The notes beneath the pieces are model-generated. The model did not search any database. It was not told the origin of the DNA and saw only the letters and a list, made by a program, of their open reading frames with translations. 64,000 nucleotides of DNA. Origin: Lutimaribacter pacificus. Its GTDB lineage: Bacteria > Pseudomonadota > Alphaproteobacteria > Rhodobacterales > Rhodobacteraceae. The position numbers and the translations under genes were made by a program. The stretch covers positions 310,001-374,000 of the forward strand of contig NZ_FQZZ01000003.1 in NCBI RefSeq assembly GCF_900142185.1, read 5' to 3'. Shown here piece by piece: positions 7,571 to 17,333 of the stretch. Each line of letters begins with the position of its first letter. Position 1 is the stretch's first letter.

Positions 7571-9364
7571 CTAATATTTTTCCCCGCGCCGGACATAGGT
7601 GCCCGGGGCCGGGCACAGGGCGGGGTGCCCCGAATCACCGGGTTGCCGCGCCGGGACCATCTTGCCCGACCTTTTGGCAAGCCACTGACCCCAGCGCGGC
7701 CACCACGATCCCTCGTTGAACTTTGCCCCGGCCAGCCAGTCATCCGCCGGCAGGCTGAGATCGGTGTTGGTATAATGGCCGTACTTCTTCTTGCTGGGCG
7801 GGTTCACGATACCGGCGATATGGCCCGATTGGGAAACGACGACGGTCTTGTCCTTCGCGCCCATCTGCTGCGCGCCGCGATAGCTGTCCCTCCAGGGCGC
7901 GATGTGATCGGTCTCGCAGGCGACGACATAGAGGGGCACGTCCACGTCCTCCAGCGACAGCCGTTCGTTGCACAGCTCGATCCCGCCGGCGGCGAACTCG
8001 TTGCGCTGGCACAGGCCCCGCAGGTATTCGCGCGCCATCCGGCCCGGCAGGTTGGTGCCGTCGCCGTTCCAGTAGAGCAGGTCGAAGGCCGGCGGCGTCT
8101 CGCCCAGCATGTAGGAGCGGATCGCCGGGCCGTAGATCAGGTCGTTGGAGCGCAGGAAGGAAAAGGTGCGCGCCATGATGAAGCTGCGCAGATAGCCCTG
8201 CGCGGCGACCTCGTCCTCGATCCCGTCGATGAAATCGTCCTGCAGGAAGGGCGTGAATTCCCCCTGGTCCGAGAAATCGGTGAGCGTGGTAAAGAAGGTC
8301 GCCGATTTCACCGGCTTTTCGCCGCGATGCCTTAGCAGCGACAGCGTCAGCGCCAGCGTGGTGCCCGCGATGCAGTAGCCCACGGCGTTCACCTGCTTCT
8401 GGCCGGTGATCTTCCCGATCTCGCGGAAGGCGGCAAGATAGCCGTCCTCGATATAGTCGTCCAGGCCGACATCGCGATAGGTGGCGTCGGGATTGACCCA
8501 GCTGACCACGAACAGCGTATAGCCCTGTTCGGTGATCCACCGGATCAGGCTGTTTTCCGGCTTCAGGTCGAGGATGTAGAACTTGTTGATCCAGGGCGGA
8601 AAGATCACGATCGGCGTGGCATGGACCTGCGCGGTTCTGGGCGCGTACTGGATCAGTTCCATCATCCGGTTGCGATAGACCACCTGCCCCTCGGTCGTGG
8701 CGATGTTCTCGCCCAGCCGGAACGCGCCCTCGTCGACAAGCCGCACCAGCATCTCGCCGTTATTGGCCTCGAGGTCGGACACCAGGTTCTCAAGCCCCCG
8801 GACCAGGCTTTCGCCGTCGGTCTCGATCGCGCGTTCCAGCGCGTCGGGGTTGGTCGACAGGAAATTCGTCGGCGCCAGCATGTCGATGATCTGGTCCGAG
8901 AAATATTCCAGCCGCCTGCGCGCCACCGGGTCCAGGTCCTCGATTTCGGTGACGGCGTTGCGGATCGCCTCGGCGTTCAGCAGGTATTGCTGCTTGATGT
9001 AGTTGAAATAGGGATGCGTCTTCCATAGCGGGTTGGAGAACCGGCGATCCCCGGGCGTGTCGTCCTCGGGCGCCTCGAGCTTGCCATGCGCCAGCGCCTG
9101 CTGCGCCTCGAGGAAATGCTTGACCGACTTGCCCCAGTATTCGACCTGCTGCTCGAAGATGCGCGCGGGGTTGTGCATCAGCTCATGCCAGTATCCCTGC
9201 GTCGCCTTGACCATCAGGTCGGGGCCCGGGCCGTTCAGCGTGGGATTGGCGGGGTCGCGCCGCGACATCACCGCGATCAGGCGCTGGGACAGGTCTTCCA
9301 CCTTTGCGAGATTCGCGTTGAGCCGTTCCAGATTTTCACCCGCGGCATCGTCTTTGGTTGTCAT
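7571..9364 (-). CDS. phaC: PhaC, class I poly(3-hydroxyalkanoate) synthase
   Basis: The 597-residue protein has the length and architecture of class I synthases: an N-terminal regulatory part, then an alpha/beta-hydrolase catalytic domain. The lipase-like box GYCIAG places the nucleophile at Cys331. The general-base region is VACETDHIAPW and the catalytic His is in SGHIAGI. It polymerises (R)-3-hydroxyacyl-CoA into PHB on granules. No class III PhaE partner is nearby. It is divergent from phaZ, and a PhaR operator lies in the shared 125-bp promoter region. Confidence 0.97.
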   Translation of the reverse strand: MTTKDDAAGENLERLNANLAKVEDLSQRLIAVMSRRDPANPTLNGPGPDLMVKATQGYWHELMHNPARIFEQQVEYWGKSVKHFLEAQQALAHGKLEAPEDDTPGDRRFSNPLWKTHPYFNYIKQQYLLNAEAIRNAVTEIEDLDPVARRRLEYFSDQIIDMLAPTNFLSTNPDALERAIETDGESLVRGLENLVSDLEANNGEMLVRLVDEGAFRLGENIATTEGQVVYRNRMMELIQYAPRTAQVHATPIVIFPPWINKFYILDLKPENSLIRWITEQGYTLFVVSWVNPDATYRDVGLDDYIEDGYLAAFREIGKITGQKQVNAVGYCIAGTTLALTLSLLRHRGEKPVKSATFFTTLTDFSDQGEFTPFLQDDFIDGIEDEVAAQGYLRSFIMARTFSFLRSNDLIYGPAIRSYMLGETPPAFDLLYWNGDGTNLPGRMAREYLRGLCQRNEFAAGGIELCNERLSLEDVDVPLYVVACETDHIAPWRDSYRGAQQMGAKDKTVVVSQSGHIAGIVNPPSKKKYGHYTNTDLSLPADDWLAGAKFNEGSWWPRWGQWLAKRSGKMVPARQPGDSGHPALCPAPGTYVRRGEKY

Positions 9365-9386
9365 ATCAACAAATTCCCCGTATCTT

Positions 9387-9401
9387 TGCTGCTATGCAGC
9401 A
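9387..9401. promoter_or_regulatory. PhaR operator in the phaC-phaZ intergenic region
   Basis: TGCTGC-TAT-GCAGCA is a perfect palindrome with the same arms as the site before phaP. It lies 23 bp upstream of phaC and 89 bp upstream of phaZ, so PhaR may control both. Confidence 0.85.
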
Positions 9402-9489
9402 TTTGGTCGCGGCACAGGGTCGCCATCTGCCTGCGGCGGAAGCGACCACTGATAACGGGCGAAATGCCCGCAACACGGAGAAACCGCAT

Positions 9490-10752
9490 ATGCGTTACCT
9501 GGCCACATATGATATCATGGAAACGATGCGCAATACGAACCAATGGTTGGGTGCCTCCGCCCTGTCTTTCGCATCCTACCCGGTTTTCAGCATGGTGCCA
9601 AACCCCGCGCTGCAATGGATGGCCGCCTGGGGCGAAGTGACCGAACGCACATTCCAGCGCATGGTGGTCAAGCCCGACTGGGGTATCCGCACCGTCACCT
9701 GCGAGGACGGCAAGGACCACCTGGTCAATATCGAAACGGTGGTCGAGAAACCCTTTGGCGACCTGATCCATTTCGATGTCGTGGGCCGCAGCGAACAGCC
9801 GCGCAAGATCCTGCTGGTTGCCCCGATGTCGGGGCATTACGCGACCCTGCTGCGGTCCACCGTGCAGTCGCTGATCGTGAATAACGAGGTCTATATCACC
9901 GACTGGCATAACGCGCGCGACATCCCGGCATCCGAGGGCAAGTTCGATGTCGAGGATTACACGCTCTACCTTGTCGATTTCATGAAACACCTCGGCCCCG
10001 ACACCCATGTCATCGCCGTGTGCCAGCCCGCGCCGCTGACGCTGGCAGCCACCGCCTACCTGGCCGAGGAAGAGCCCGACGCCCAGCCGAACACCCTGAC
10101 CCTGATCGGCGGGCCGATCGACCCTGATGCCACCCCCACCGACGTGACCGATTTCGGCAACCGCGTGACCATGGGCCAGCTCGAGGAGATGATGATCCAG
10201 CGCGTCGGCTTCAACTACAAGGGCGTCGGGCGCATGGTCTATCCCGGCCTGCTGCAGCTTGCCTCGTTCATGTCGATGAATGCCGACCGCCACTCCAAGG
10301 CGTTCCAGGACCAGATTTCCCGCGTGATGCGGGGGGATGCCTCGGACCACGACGCGCATAACCGGTTTTACGACGAATACCTTGCCGTGATGGACATGAC
10401 CGCCGAATTCTACCTGTCCACGGTCGAGCGCATCTTCAAGAACCGCGAGATCGCGCGCAACGTCTTTACCGTCGCCGGCAAGCCGGTGGATATCGGCAAG
10501 ATCACCCGGGTCGCGGTCAAGACGGTCGAGGGCGCGAATGACGACATCTCGGCCCCCGGCCAATGCGTCGCGGCGCTTGGCCTGTGCACCGGCCTGCCCG
10601 ACAGCATGAAGGCCAGCCATGTGGAGCCCGGCGCGGGCCATTACGGCATCTTCGCGGGCAAAAGCTGGCGCAACAACATCCGCCCGCTGGTGCTGAACTT
10701 CATGAACGCCAACAGCGGCAAGCCCGCGAACCGCAACGCCGCCGCCCGGTAA
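9490..10752 (+). CDS. phaZ: PhaZ, intracellular poly(3-hydroxybutyrate) depolymerase
   Basis: The 420-residue protein matches the intracellular depolymerase family in length. The nucleophile is C178 in VIAVCQPAPLT, where extracellular enzymes use a serine lipase box. The C-terminal GAGHYGIFAGKSWRN contains the catalytic histidine. It mobilises PHB granules to 3-hydroxybutyrate. The start at 9490 (CGCATATG) is chosen because the more upstream frame runs through the PhaR operator and lacks family similarity. It is transcribed divergently from phaC. Confidence 0.93.
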   Translation: MRYLATYDIMETMRNTNQWLGASALSFASYPVFSMVPNPALQWMAAWGEVTERTFQRMVVKPDWGIRTVTCEDGKDHLVNIETVVEKPFGDLIHFDVVGRSEQPRKILLVAPMSGHYATLLRSTVQSLIVNNEVYITDWHNARDIPASEGKFDVEDYTLYLVDFMKHLGPDTHVIAVCQPAPLTLAATAYLAEEEPDAQPNTLTLIGGPIDPDATPTDVTDFGNRVTMGQLEEMMIQRVGFNYKGVGRMVYPGLLQLASFMSMNADRHSKAFQDQISRVMRGDASDHDAHNRFYDEYLAVMDMTAEFYLSTVERIFKNREIARNVFTVAGKPVDIGKITRVAVKTVEGANDDISAPGQCVAALGLCTGLPDSMKASHVEPGAGHYGIFAGKSWRNNIRPLVLNFMNANSGKPANRNAAAR

Positions 10753-10792
10753 CCCCGGCCGGTCAGGCGCGCGCACCCTGCCCCTTCCTCTC

Positions 10793-10829
10793 TCTGGCAA
10801 TATCCCGGGGGCGTGGGGGCAGCGCCCGC
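10793..10829 (-). repeat. Diverged GGAGTATTT-type intergenic repeat
   Basis: On the minus strand GGGCGCTGCCCCCACGCC is followed by CCGGGATATTGCCAG, resembling the element at 1645 but with GGGATATT for GGAGTATTT. It lies just after phaZ, between convergent genes. Confidence 0.4.
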
Positions 10830-10845
10830 ACCGGCGTCACGGCCG

Positions 10846-11076
10846 CTACTTCCAGCGGCCGCGCAGCCAGCGCCACAGCGGCACAACGTCCAGCGCCGCT
10901 ATGGCCAGCCCCAGCGGGATCATCCAGAAGCCCACCACCGGCAGGAAGCCGAACACGCCGCCCGTCATCACCAGCAGCCCGACAACCAGCCGCAGGCCCG
11001 GCGGAATATGCCGGCGCGCCCAGATCTGGGTGCGCTGGCGCGTGCGCCGCAGGGTCTTGCGCCAGTCACCCGCCAT
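10846..11076 (-). CDS. Small membrane protein, unknown function
   Basis: The 76-residue protein has a basic N-terminus (WRKTLRRTRQRTQIWARR) followed by two likely membrane helices around residues 27-48 (LRLVVGLLVMTGGVFGF) and 50-66 (VGFWMIPLGLAIAALDV), and a basic end (RWLRGRWK). The start at 11076 overlaps the end of the citF-like gene by 11 bp, so it is the last gene of that operon. Small proteins of this form are common in Rhodobacterales; I do not recognise a function. Confidence 0.7.
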   Translation of the reverse strand: MAGDWRKTLRRTRQRTQIWARRHIPPGLRLVVGLLVMTGGVFGFLPVVGFWMIPLGLAIAALDVVPLWRWLRGRWK

Positions 11077-12553
11077 CGTGGCCCCGCACAAGGTCGATCA
11101 CGCTGCCGTCGCGGTATTCGCAAACCGCCACCACCGGCCCGTCCGTGACCGGCGGGGGCGGCAGGGGCAGGCCCGCGCGCATCTTTTCCAGCGTCAGCAC
11201 GGGCAGGCCGGCGGCGCGGGCGCGGTCGGCCAGCCCGGCCCGGGCGGGGTTGATGGCGATGCCCGCCTCGGTCACCACCGCGTCGATGTCGCGGCCCGGC
11301 GTGGTGCGGCAGGCGACGCGGTCGACGATCCGGCTGAACCCGCGTGCCGCCCGGCGCGTCACGATGATGGTCAGGCCCGCCCCCGCCGCGCAATCGGCAT
11401 GTCCGCCCGAGCCGCCAAGGATGGCGCCATCGCTGCCGGTCGTGACGTTCACGTTGAAATCCAGATCCACCTCGGCCGCGCCAAGGATCACCACGTCCAG
11501 CGCGTTCACCACGGCATCAGGCCGGTCGGGATGGGCGTAGTCGCTGGCCGACATGTCGCTGTGGCCGGGATCGTCGCGCAGGCTGTCGACCCCGGCAAGG
11601 TCGAAGCATTGCACGTCGCGCAGCACCGGGAACAGCCCGGCGCGGTGCAGCTCGACCAGCGGCGCGGTGATGCCGCCGCAGGCAAAGCCCCCGGTCACGC
11701 CCGCCTCGCGCATCGACGCGCCCAGCCGCGCCGCAACCGCCAGCGACACCGCGCCCGCCCCGGTCTGGAAATTGATCCCGTCGCGCACCGCGCCTGCGGC
11801 GGCGATCAGCCGCGTGGCCATGTCGGCGATGCGCAGCCCCCCGGGGTCTCGCGTGATCTGCGTGGTGCCCGACACGATCCCCGCCGCCGCGCCGATGCGC
11901 GGCAACACGACGATCTGATCGACCCGGTGGCCCGGTATCGCAGGCGCGACCGGCAACGCATCGACCAGGCAATCGGTCACCGCGATCACGTGGCGCGCAT
12001 GGGCGGCGTCGGGCTCGGCATAGCCCATCGGCCCGAATGCCTCGTCCCCCAGCAACCCGGTCAGGTTGCCCGCGCGGTCGGCCATCGCCGCCGCGATCAC
12101 CGCGATATCGGGCGCGGCCCGGCCGCTTTCCACGTCGCGCGCACGCCCGCCATGCGTTGTCAGGACCGCCGGTTTCGCCAGCGCCCCCTGCCCCAGCGCC
12201 CGCGCCACCGGCCCCGAGACATAGCCGGTGCGCAACCCCGTCACCGTGCCCCGCGCCATATGAGCGGCCATCGGCGCATGGACCGGAAAGACCGAACTAG
12301 GGCACAGCGTCAGATCGCCGGCGCCCAGCGCCTCTGCCGCGTCGAGCGTGGCGTTCAGCACCGCGTCGCCGTTGCGCAGGTGGTGATGAAAGGACAGCGC
12401 CTGCCCGTCCCGCAGACCGGCGGCGCGCAACGCAGCCGCCAGGTCGGGCGCAACGCTCAGCCCGGCAGCCTTTCGCGGCGCACGGGCGGGCCAGCGCGGC
12501 ATCGCCATGCCGAAGGGCACAACCGGCCCATAGCCCGCCAGGTCGCCGCTCAT
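11066..12553 (-). CDS. Citrate lyase alpha subunit-like protein (CitF family), orphan
   Basis: The 495-residue protein fits CitF, the citrate:acetyl-ACP transferase subunit of citrate lyase, over its full length (HHHLRNGDAVLN near residue 55, TGGFACGGITAPLVELH, GSGGHADCAAGAGL). Typical length is about 500-520. No citD (acyl carrier), citE (lyase), citC, citG or citX lies nearby, so a working citrate lyase cannot be built from this locus. Its start overlaps the upstream hydrolase stop (ATGA). A CoA-transferase role for another acid is a reasonable alternative. Confidence 0.8.
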   Translation of the reverse strand: MSGDLAGYGPVVPFGMAMPRWPARAPRKAAGLSVAPDLAAALRAAGLRDGQALSFHHHLRNGDAVLNATLDAAEALGAGDLTLCPSSVFPVHAPMAAHMARGTVTGLRTGYVSGPVARALGQGALAKPAVLTTHGGRARDVESGRAAPDIAVIAAAMADRAGNLTGLLGDEAFGPMGYAEPDAAHARHVIAVTDCLVDALPVAPAIPGHRVDQIVVLPRIGAAAGIVSGTTQITRDPGGLRIADMATRLIAAAGAVRDGINFQTGAGAVSLAVAARLGASMREAGVTGGFACGGITAPLVELHRAGLFPVLRDVQCFDLAGVDSLRDDPGHSDMSASDYAHPDRPDAVVNALDVVILGAAEVDLDFNVNVTTGSDGAILGGSGGHADCAAGAGLTIIVTRRAARGFSRIVDRVACRTTPGRDIDAVVTEAGIAINPARAGLADRARAAGLPVLTLEKMRAGLPLPPPPVTDGPVVAVCEYRDGSVIDLVRGHDGG

Positions 12554-13266
12554 TGCAGCACGAAGGGCTGCGCCAGCCAGCCGCGCAGCGCCCCGGTCAC
12601 CGCCTCGGGGTTTTCCAGCGTCGGCAGGTGACCGGCCTCGTCGATGATCGCAAGCCCGGCATAGGGGATCAGCTCGGCCATGAAGCTGTGGCGCTTGGGC
12701 GGCGTCAGCCCGTCATGCGCGCCGCACAGCACCAGCGCGGGCACCTTGCAGCGGCGCAGCGTCGGCTGCTGGTCGCGGCGGCGTTGCAGCGCGCGAACCT
12801 GGCGGGTGAACACCTCGGGGCCGTGATCCGCGGCCATGCCCAGAAAGCGGTTCATCACCTCCATCCGCCCCGGCCCGGGCGCAAGGTAGTCGGGGCGCAT
12901 CATGTCGCGCAGCGCCTCGTCCAGCCGCCCGGCGCGCGCCTTGATCAGCAGCGGCTCGTAGGCGCTGGCGCTTTGCGGGGTTTCCGCCAGCGGGTTGGTG
13001 TCCATCAGCGCGATGCGCGCCACCCGGTCGGGCGCGCGGCGCAGGATCTCCATCGCCACGATCCCGCCCATGCTCAGCCCCGCCAGCGCGAATTTGCGCG
13101 GCAGCGCATCCAGCAGGCCGCTGGCGATTTCCTCGATCCGCTCGCCGCCGCTGACCGGGGCAACCATCACCGGCCGCTCGCGCGACAGCGCGGTAAGCTG
13201 CGGCTCGAACAGGCGCGCGTCGCACATCATCCCCGGCAGGAAAACCAGCGGCTCGGCCATCGTCAT
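12550..13266 (-). CDS. Alpha/beta-fold hydrolase
   Basis: The 238-residue protein starts with an oxyanion-type loop (VFLPGMMCDARLF), carries the nucleophile elbow GLSMGG (Ser near residue 79) and ends with an acid (CGAHDGLTPP) and a His (EAGHLPTLE). The catalytic triad is complete. Both ends overlap neighbours in ATGA junctions, so it is translationally coupled within the creatininase-citF operon. It may be an esterase or thioesterase; the substrate is unknown. Confidence 0.85.
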   Translation of the reverse strand: MTMAEPLVFLPGMMCDARLFEPQLTALSRERPVMVAPVSGGERIEEIASGLLDALPRKFALAGLSMGGIVAMEILRRAPDRVARIALMDTNPLAETPQSASAYEPLLIKARAGRLDEALRDMMRPDYLAPGPGRMEVMNRFLGMAADHGPEVFTRQVRALQRRRDQQPTLRRCKVPALVLCGAHDGLTPPKRHSFMAELIPYAGLAIIDEAGHLPTLENPEAVTGALRGWLAQPFVLQ

Positions 13267-14024
13267 GCGCCGCCCACCCGCGCCGTCACCTCGCCGATGG
13301 ACTGCACGATCAGCCCCAGGCAATCGCTGTCGGAAAAGCGGTGATCCGCCCCGTCGACCAGCGTCAGCCGCATGTCCGGTCCCTGCGCGTGATCCAGCAG
13401 CCGCAGCGCCACCGACATCTCCACATCCTCGTCCGCCGTGCCCTGCAGGAACCGCACCGGGAACGGCAGGGGCAGCGCGTCGCGCAGGACCAGCCGGTCG
13501 CGCCCGTCCTCGATCAGCCTTTGGGTGATGACATAGGGCTCGTCCGAATACTCGCTGGGCAGCTCCACCCGCCCGTCGCGCGACAGCGCGGCGCGCTGCG
13601 CGTCGTCGAACCCCGCCCACATCGAATCCTCGGTGAAATCGGGGGCGGCGGCGATGGTGACAAGGCCGGCCACCCGTTCCGGCATGTCGCGGCAGACCAG
13701 CAGCGAAATCCATCCGCCCATGGACGAGCCGACAAGGATCTGCGGTGCCTCGGTCAGCTCGGCGATGACCGCCATCGCATCCGCGGCCCAGTCGCCGATG
13801 CACCCGTCCTCGAATGCGCCGCTGCTCTGGCCGTGGCCGGAATAGTCGAAGCGCAGGAAGGCCCGGCCCGCCGCGCGCGCCCAGTCTTCCAGGTGCAGGG
13901 CCTTGGTGCCCTCCATGTCGGATTTGAACCCGCCCAGGAACACCACGCCCGGCCCGTGGCCCTCGGTCTTGTGATAGGCGATGCGCCGTCCCTGCGGCGT
14001 CGTCAGATAGCTCGGTCCGGTCAT
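13263..14024 (-). CDS. Alpha/beta hydrolase, ABHD10-like
   Basis: The 253-residue protein has the elements GGFKSDMEGTKA (oxyanion loop), DYSGHGQSSG, the nucleophile elbow VGSSMGGW, the acid in QGTADEDV and the His in GADHRFS. The arrangement resembles the ABHD10/palmitoyl-thioesterase group, known as acyl-thioesterases or glucuronide esterases. The start at 14024 is 5 bp after the upstream creatininase stop; its stop overlaps the next gene. The physiological substrate is not evident. Confidence 0.85.
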   Translation of the reverse strand: MTGPSYLTTPQGRRIAYHKTEGHGPGVVFLGGFKSDMEGTKALHLEDWARAAGRAFLRFDYSGHGQSSGAFEDGCIGDWAADAMAVIAELTEAPQILVGSSMGGWISLLVCRDMPERVAGLVTIAAAPDFTEDSMWAGFDDAQRAALSRDGRVELPSEYSDEPYVITQRLIEDGRDRLVLRDALPLPFPVRFLQGTADEDVEMSVALRLLDHAQGPDMRLTLVDGADHRFSDSDCLGLIVQSIGEVTARVGGA

Positions 14025-14028
14025 CGTC

Positions 14029-14850
14029 TCACTCTTTGCGAAAATCCACGCCCTGCGTACCGGCACCGCGCAGATCCCGCGGCGCTTCCCACGTCGCGGG
14101 GTCGGTAATCAGCGCCGCCACCGCCTCGGCCCCGGCCTGCAACAGCCGCTCGCCCTTGTCCGCGCTGGACCGCGCCGGGTTCCCCGCCAGCCCGTTGGCC
14201 GTCATCTGGGTGAAGGGCCGCCAGCGATAGCCCGTCTTGCCGGCCTTGAGGAAACTGGCACCGCTGTCGCGGCCCATCTGCGCGATATCCGCCAGCCCGG
14301 ATGTGTCGACCAGATCGCCCTCGCAGGCCATCATCATGGATGTCTCGCCCTCGCCCGCATGCATGATCTGGTCCTGGTCCTCGAGGATTTCGCCATAGGC
14401 CCCGGCTGCCTCCATCGGGTAGGTGACGAAGACCAGCGTGGCGTCCACCTGCGGGGCGAGTTCGTCGATGATCTGCTGGCAGGCGACGATATTGCCGCCG
14501 TGGCTGTTGGAGATCACGATATCGTGGAACCCCAGCCGCACCAGCGAGTCGATCAGGTCGGTCAGGATTGCGCGGAACGTGGCGTGGCTGACGGTCAGCG
14601 TGCCGCCGAAGGGCATGTGATGCTCGCTCAGCCCCGACCAGACCACCGGCGCCACCACGACGGGCCGGGTGCCCCAGGCGATGCGCGCCGCGCGGTGGGC
14701 GATCTCGTATCCCAGCCTTGTGTCGGTCATCGTCGGCAGGTGCGGCCCGTGCTGCTCGATCGAGGCGACGGGCAGGATCACCACCGCGTTATCCTCGGCC
14801 AGCCTGCGCAGCTCATGCGCCTTCAGGCGCGCCCAGTCGGTTTCCGGCAT
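14029..14850 (-). CDS. Creatininase-family (creatinine amidohydrolase-like) protein
   Basis: The 273-residue protein shows creatininase metal-binding motifs: [17 protein letters not shown] (Glu, His and Asp ligands near residues 27-43), NSHGGN (second His) and HAGEGETS (Glu ligand). The family hydrolyses cyclic or linear amides, such as creatinine or formamide intermediates. It is the first gene of a five-gene minus-strand operon with two hydrolases, a CitF-like protein and a small membrane protein. The substrate is open. Confidence 0.88.
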   Translation of the reverse strand: MPETDWARLKAHELRRLAEDNAVVILPVASIEQHGPHLPTMTDTRLGYEIAHRAARIAWGTRPVVVAPVVWSGLSEHHMPFGGTLTVSHATFRAILTDLIDSLVRLGFHDIVISNSHGGNIVACQQIIDELAPQVDATLVFVTYPMEAAGAYGEILEDQDQIMHAGEGETSMMMACEGDLVDTSGLADIAQMGRDSGASFLKAGKTGYRWRPFTQMTANGLAGNPARSSADKGERLLQAGAEAVAALITDPATWEAPRDLRGAGTQGVDFRKE

Positions 14851-14940
14851 GTGTTACCCTCCATTTTCGCCCCATACTGCACGGGCAGGCAGCGGGTGCA
14901 ATCACCGACTGCCCGGCCCCCGCCGCAGCGGCACACCCCC

Positions 14941-15006
14941 GCTTCATCGTTCCGGCAAATACTCCGGGGGGACGCCCGGAACGGGCGGCGGGGGCAGAGC
15001 CCCCTT
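14941..15006 (-). repeat. GGAGTATTT-family intergenic repeat
   Basis: On the minus strand: GGGGGCTCTGCCCCC hairpin, a GC-rich stretch, CCGGAGTATTTGCCGGAACG, ATGAAGC. It lies between the divergent creatininase and thrS genes (gap 14851-15124), where I see no gene. Confidence 0.6.
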
Positions 15007-15124
15007 CGCACGCCCGCGGGGCCCGGCCCGCTTGACTTTGCCCCGGCAGCGCGGCAGAAGCAGCCCACACCATAACCCGCAACCGGGCGTTCCGTGGGCG
15101 CCAAACCGACGAGGAGCCAACCGT

Positions 15125-17104
15125 ATGGCACAGATCACCCTCACCTTCCCCGATGGCAATTCGCGCGCAGTCGACGCCGGGATCACCCCCGCCGAAGTGG
15201 CCGCCGATATTTCCAAGTCGCTTTCGAAAAAGGCCATCAGCGCCACCGTGAACGGCCGGCACTGGGATCTGCAATGGCCGATCGACGCCGATGCCACCAT
15301 CGCCATCAACACCATGCAGGATACCGCCCCCGCGCTGGAGCTGATCCGCCACGACCTTGCGCATATCATGGCGCGCGCCGTGCAGGAGATCTGGCCCGAC
15401 GTGAAGGTCACGATCGGCCCGGTGATCGAGAACGGCTGGTATTACGATTTCGACCGGGACGAGCCCTTTACCCCCGAGGATCTGGGCGCCATCGAAAAGA
15501 AGATGCGCGAGATCATCAACAAGCGCGATCCCGTCACCACCGAGGTCTGGGAACGCGACCGCGCCATCAAGTATTACGAGGCCAATAACGAGCCCTACAA
15601 GGTCGAGCTGATCGAGGCGATCCCCGGCAGCGATCCGATCCGCATGTACTGGCACGGCCACTGGCAGGACCTGTGCCGCGGCCCGCATTTGCAGCATACC
15701 GGCCAGGTGCCGGCGGACGCCTTCAAGCTGATGAGCGTCGCGGGCGCCTATTGGCGCGGCGACAGCAGCCGCCAGATGCTGCAGCGGATCTATGGCGTGG
15801 CGTTCCAGAACAAGGAACAGCTCAAGGCGCATCTGCACATGCTGGAAGAGGCCGCCAAGCGCGACCACCGAAAGCTGGGCCGCGAGATGGACCTGTTCCA
15901 CATGCAGGAAGAGGCCCCCGGACAGGTGTTCTGGCACCCCAACGGCTGGACGATCTACACCACGCTGCAGGATTACATGCGCCGCAAGCAACGCGCCGGC
16001 GGCTATAACGAGATCAACACCCCGCAGGTCGTCGACCGCAAGCTGTGGGAGGCCTCGGGCCACTGGGAGAAATACCAGCACCACATGTTCATCGTCGAGG
16101 TCGACGAAAGCCGCGACGGTGAAAACGACGACGCCAGCGCGAAGAACAAGGACCAGACCCGGATCAACGCGCTGAAGCCGATGAACTGCCCGTGCCACGT
16201 GCAGGTCTATAACCAGGGCCTGAAATCCTATCGCGACCTGCCGCTGCGGCTGGCCGAATTCGGATCCTGTGCGCGGTTCGAACCCTCGGGCGCGCTGCAC
16301 GGCATCATGCGGGTGCGCGGCTTTACCCAGGACGACGCGCATATCTTCTGCACCGAGGACCAGATCCAGCAGGAATGCGCGCGCTTCATCGACTTCCTCG
16401 CCGATGTCTATCGCGAGCTTGGGTTCCCCGAGTTCGAGATCCGTTTCGCCACCCGCCCCGAAAAGCGGGTGGGCACCGACGAAAGCTGGGATTACGTCGA
16501 GGGCGCGCTGGAAAACGCGATCAAGGCGGTCGGGCGCGACTATACGCTGGAGCCGGGCGACGGTGCGTTCTACGGGCCCAAGCTGGATTTCTACCTGACC
16601 GACGCGATCGGCCGGGTCTGGCAATGCGGCACCTTCCAGGTCGATCCGAACCTGCCCGAACGGCTGGGCGCCAGCTATATCGGGGCCGATGGCGAACGCC
16701 ACCGCCCGTTCATGCTGCACCGTGCCTGCCTTGGTTCGTTCGAACGCTTCATCGGCATCCTGATCGAGAACTGGGAGGGCAAGTTGCCCTTCTGGCTGGC
16801 CCCGCGCCAGGTGGTCGTGGCATCCATCGTGTCGGACGCGGATGATTATTGCCGCGAAGTGGTGGCCGCGCTGAACGCCGCGGGCATCCGGGCCGAGGCC
16901 GATTTGCGCAACGAAAAGATCAACTACAAGATCCGCGAACATTCGGTCGGCAAGGTGCCGGTGATCCTGGCCTGCGGCATGAAAGAGATCGAGGAACGCA
17001 CCGTATCCGTCCGGCGGCTGGGTGAGCAGAAGACTTCTGTAACATCGCTGGATGAGATCGTGAGCACGCTTGCCAAAGAGGCAACCGCGCCCGATCTTTT
17101 GTAA
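15125..17104 (+). CDS. thrS: Threonyl-tRNA synthetase
   Basis: The 659-residue protein has an N-terminal TGS domain ([16 protein letters not shown]), an editing domain with the HxxxH pair in [12 protein letters not shown] and the [11 protein letters not shown] motif, a class II catalytic core ([35 protein letters not shown]) and a C-terminal anticodon-binding domain. It charges tRNA-Thr in the cytoplasm. The start at 15125 gives the expected N-terminus (MAQITLTF) after CGAGGAGCC. It is monocistronic, with a hairpin after its stop. Confidence 0.98.
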   Translation: MAQITLTFPDGNSRAVDAGITPAEVAADISKSLSKKAISATVNGRHWDLQWPIDADATIAINTMQDTAPALELIRHDLAHIMARAVQEIWPDVKVTIGPVIENGWYYDFDRDEPFTPEDLGAIEKKMREIINKRDPVTTEVWERDRAIKYYEANNEPYKVELIEAIPGSDPIRMYWHGHWQDLCRGPHLQHTGQVPADAFKLMSVAGAYWRGDSSRQMLQRIYGVAFQNKEQLKAHLHMLEEAAKRDHRKLGREMDLFHMQEEAPGQVFWHPNGWTIYTTLQDYMRRKQRAGGYNEINTPQVVDRKLWEASGHWEKYQHHMFIVEVDESRDGENDDASAKNKDQTRINALKPMNCPCHVQVYNQGLKSYRDLPLRLAEFGSCARFEPSGALHGIMRVRGFTQDDAHIFCTEDQIQQECARFIDFLADVYRELGFPEFEIRFATRPEKRVGTDESWDYVEGALENAIKAVGRDYTLEPGDGAFYGPKLDFYLTDAIGRVWQCGTFQVDPNLPERLGASYIGADGERHRPFMLHRACLGSFERFIGILIENWEGKLPFWLAPRQVVVASIVSDADDYCREVVAALNAAGIRAEADLRNEKINYKIREHSVGKVPVILACGMKEIEERTVSVRRLGEQKTSVTSLDEIVSTLAKEATAPDLL

Positions 17105-17125
17105 CAAACCGTGCCATTCCGTCGC

Positions 17126-17153
17126 GGCCCGTCGGTAACATTGCCGGCGGGCC
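17126..17153 (+). terminator. Hairpin after thrS (probable terminator)
   Basis: GGCCCGTCGG, loop TAACATTG, CCGGCGGGCC: a 10-bp stem with one G-U pair, 21 bp after the thrS stop. The following tract is not T-rich, so termination is inferred. Confidence 0.6.
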
Positions 17154-17333
17154 TCGTCATGCCTGGCGGTAAGCCTTTGATTTCGGACAATTCTGTTTCC
17201 CGAACCGCATCACGCAGCGTGACGCGGCCGTGATGCACGGCCCTGTGAGTGGCCTGTGACGCCCCCCTGCTGGCAGCCTTTCAGCACCACCGCTCCGGTG
17301 GCTTGTCAAGACATCCAGATAGGGAGAGAACCC

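Noticed and set aside
15125-17104. Loss of the ThrS editing site because HDLAH replaces the more common HxxAH form
   Set aside because: Both histidines of the HxxxH pair are present and the rest of the editing domain is intact, so editing is probably normal.
17105-17333. A sigma-factor or metal-responsive promoter motif before the bufferin operon
   Set aside because: I looked for an ECF-type GTAAC/CGAA pair and for palindromes; only a GTAACA fragment inside the thrS hairpin was found, which is not convincing.
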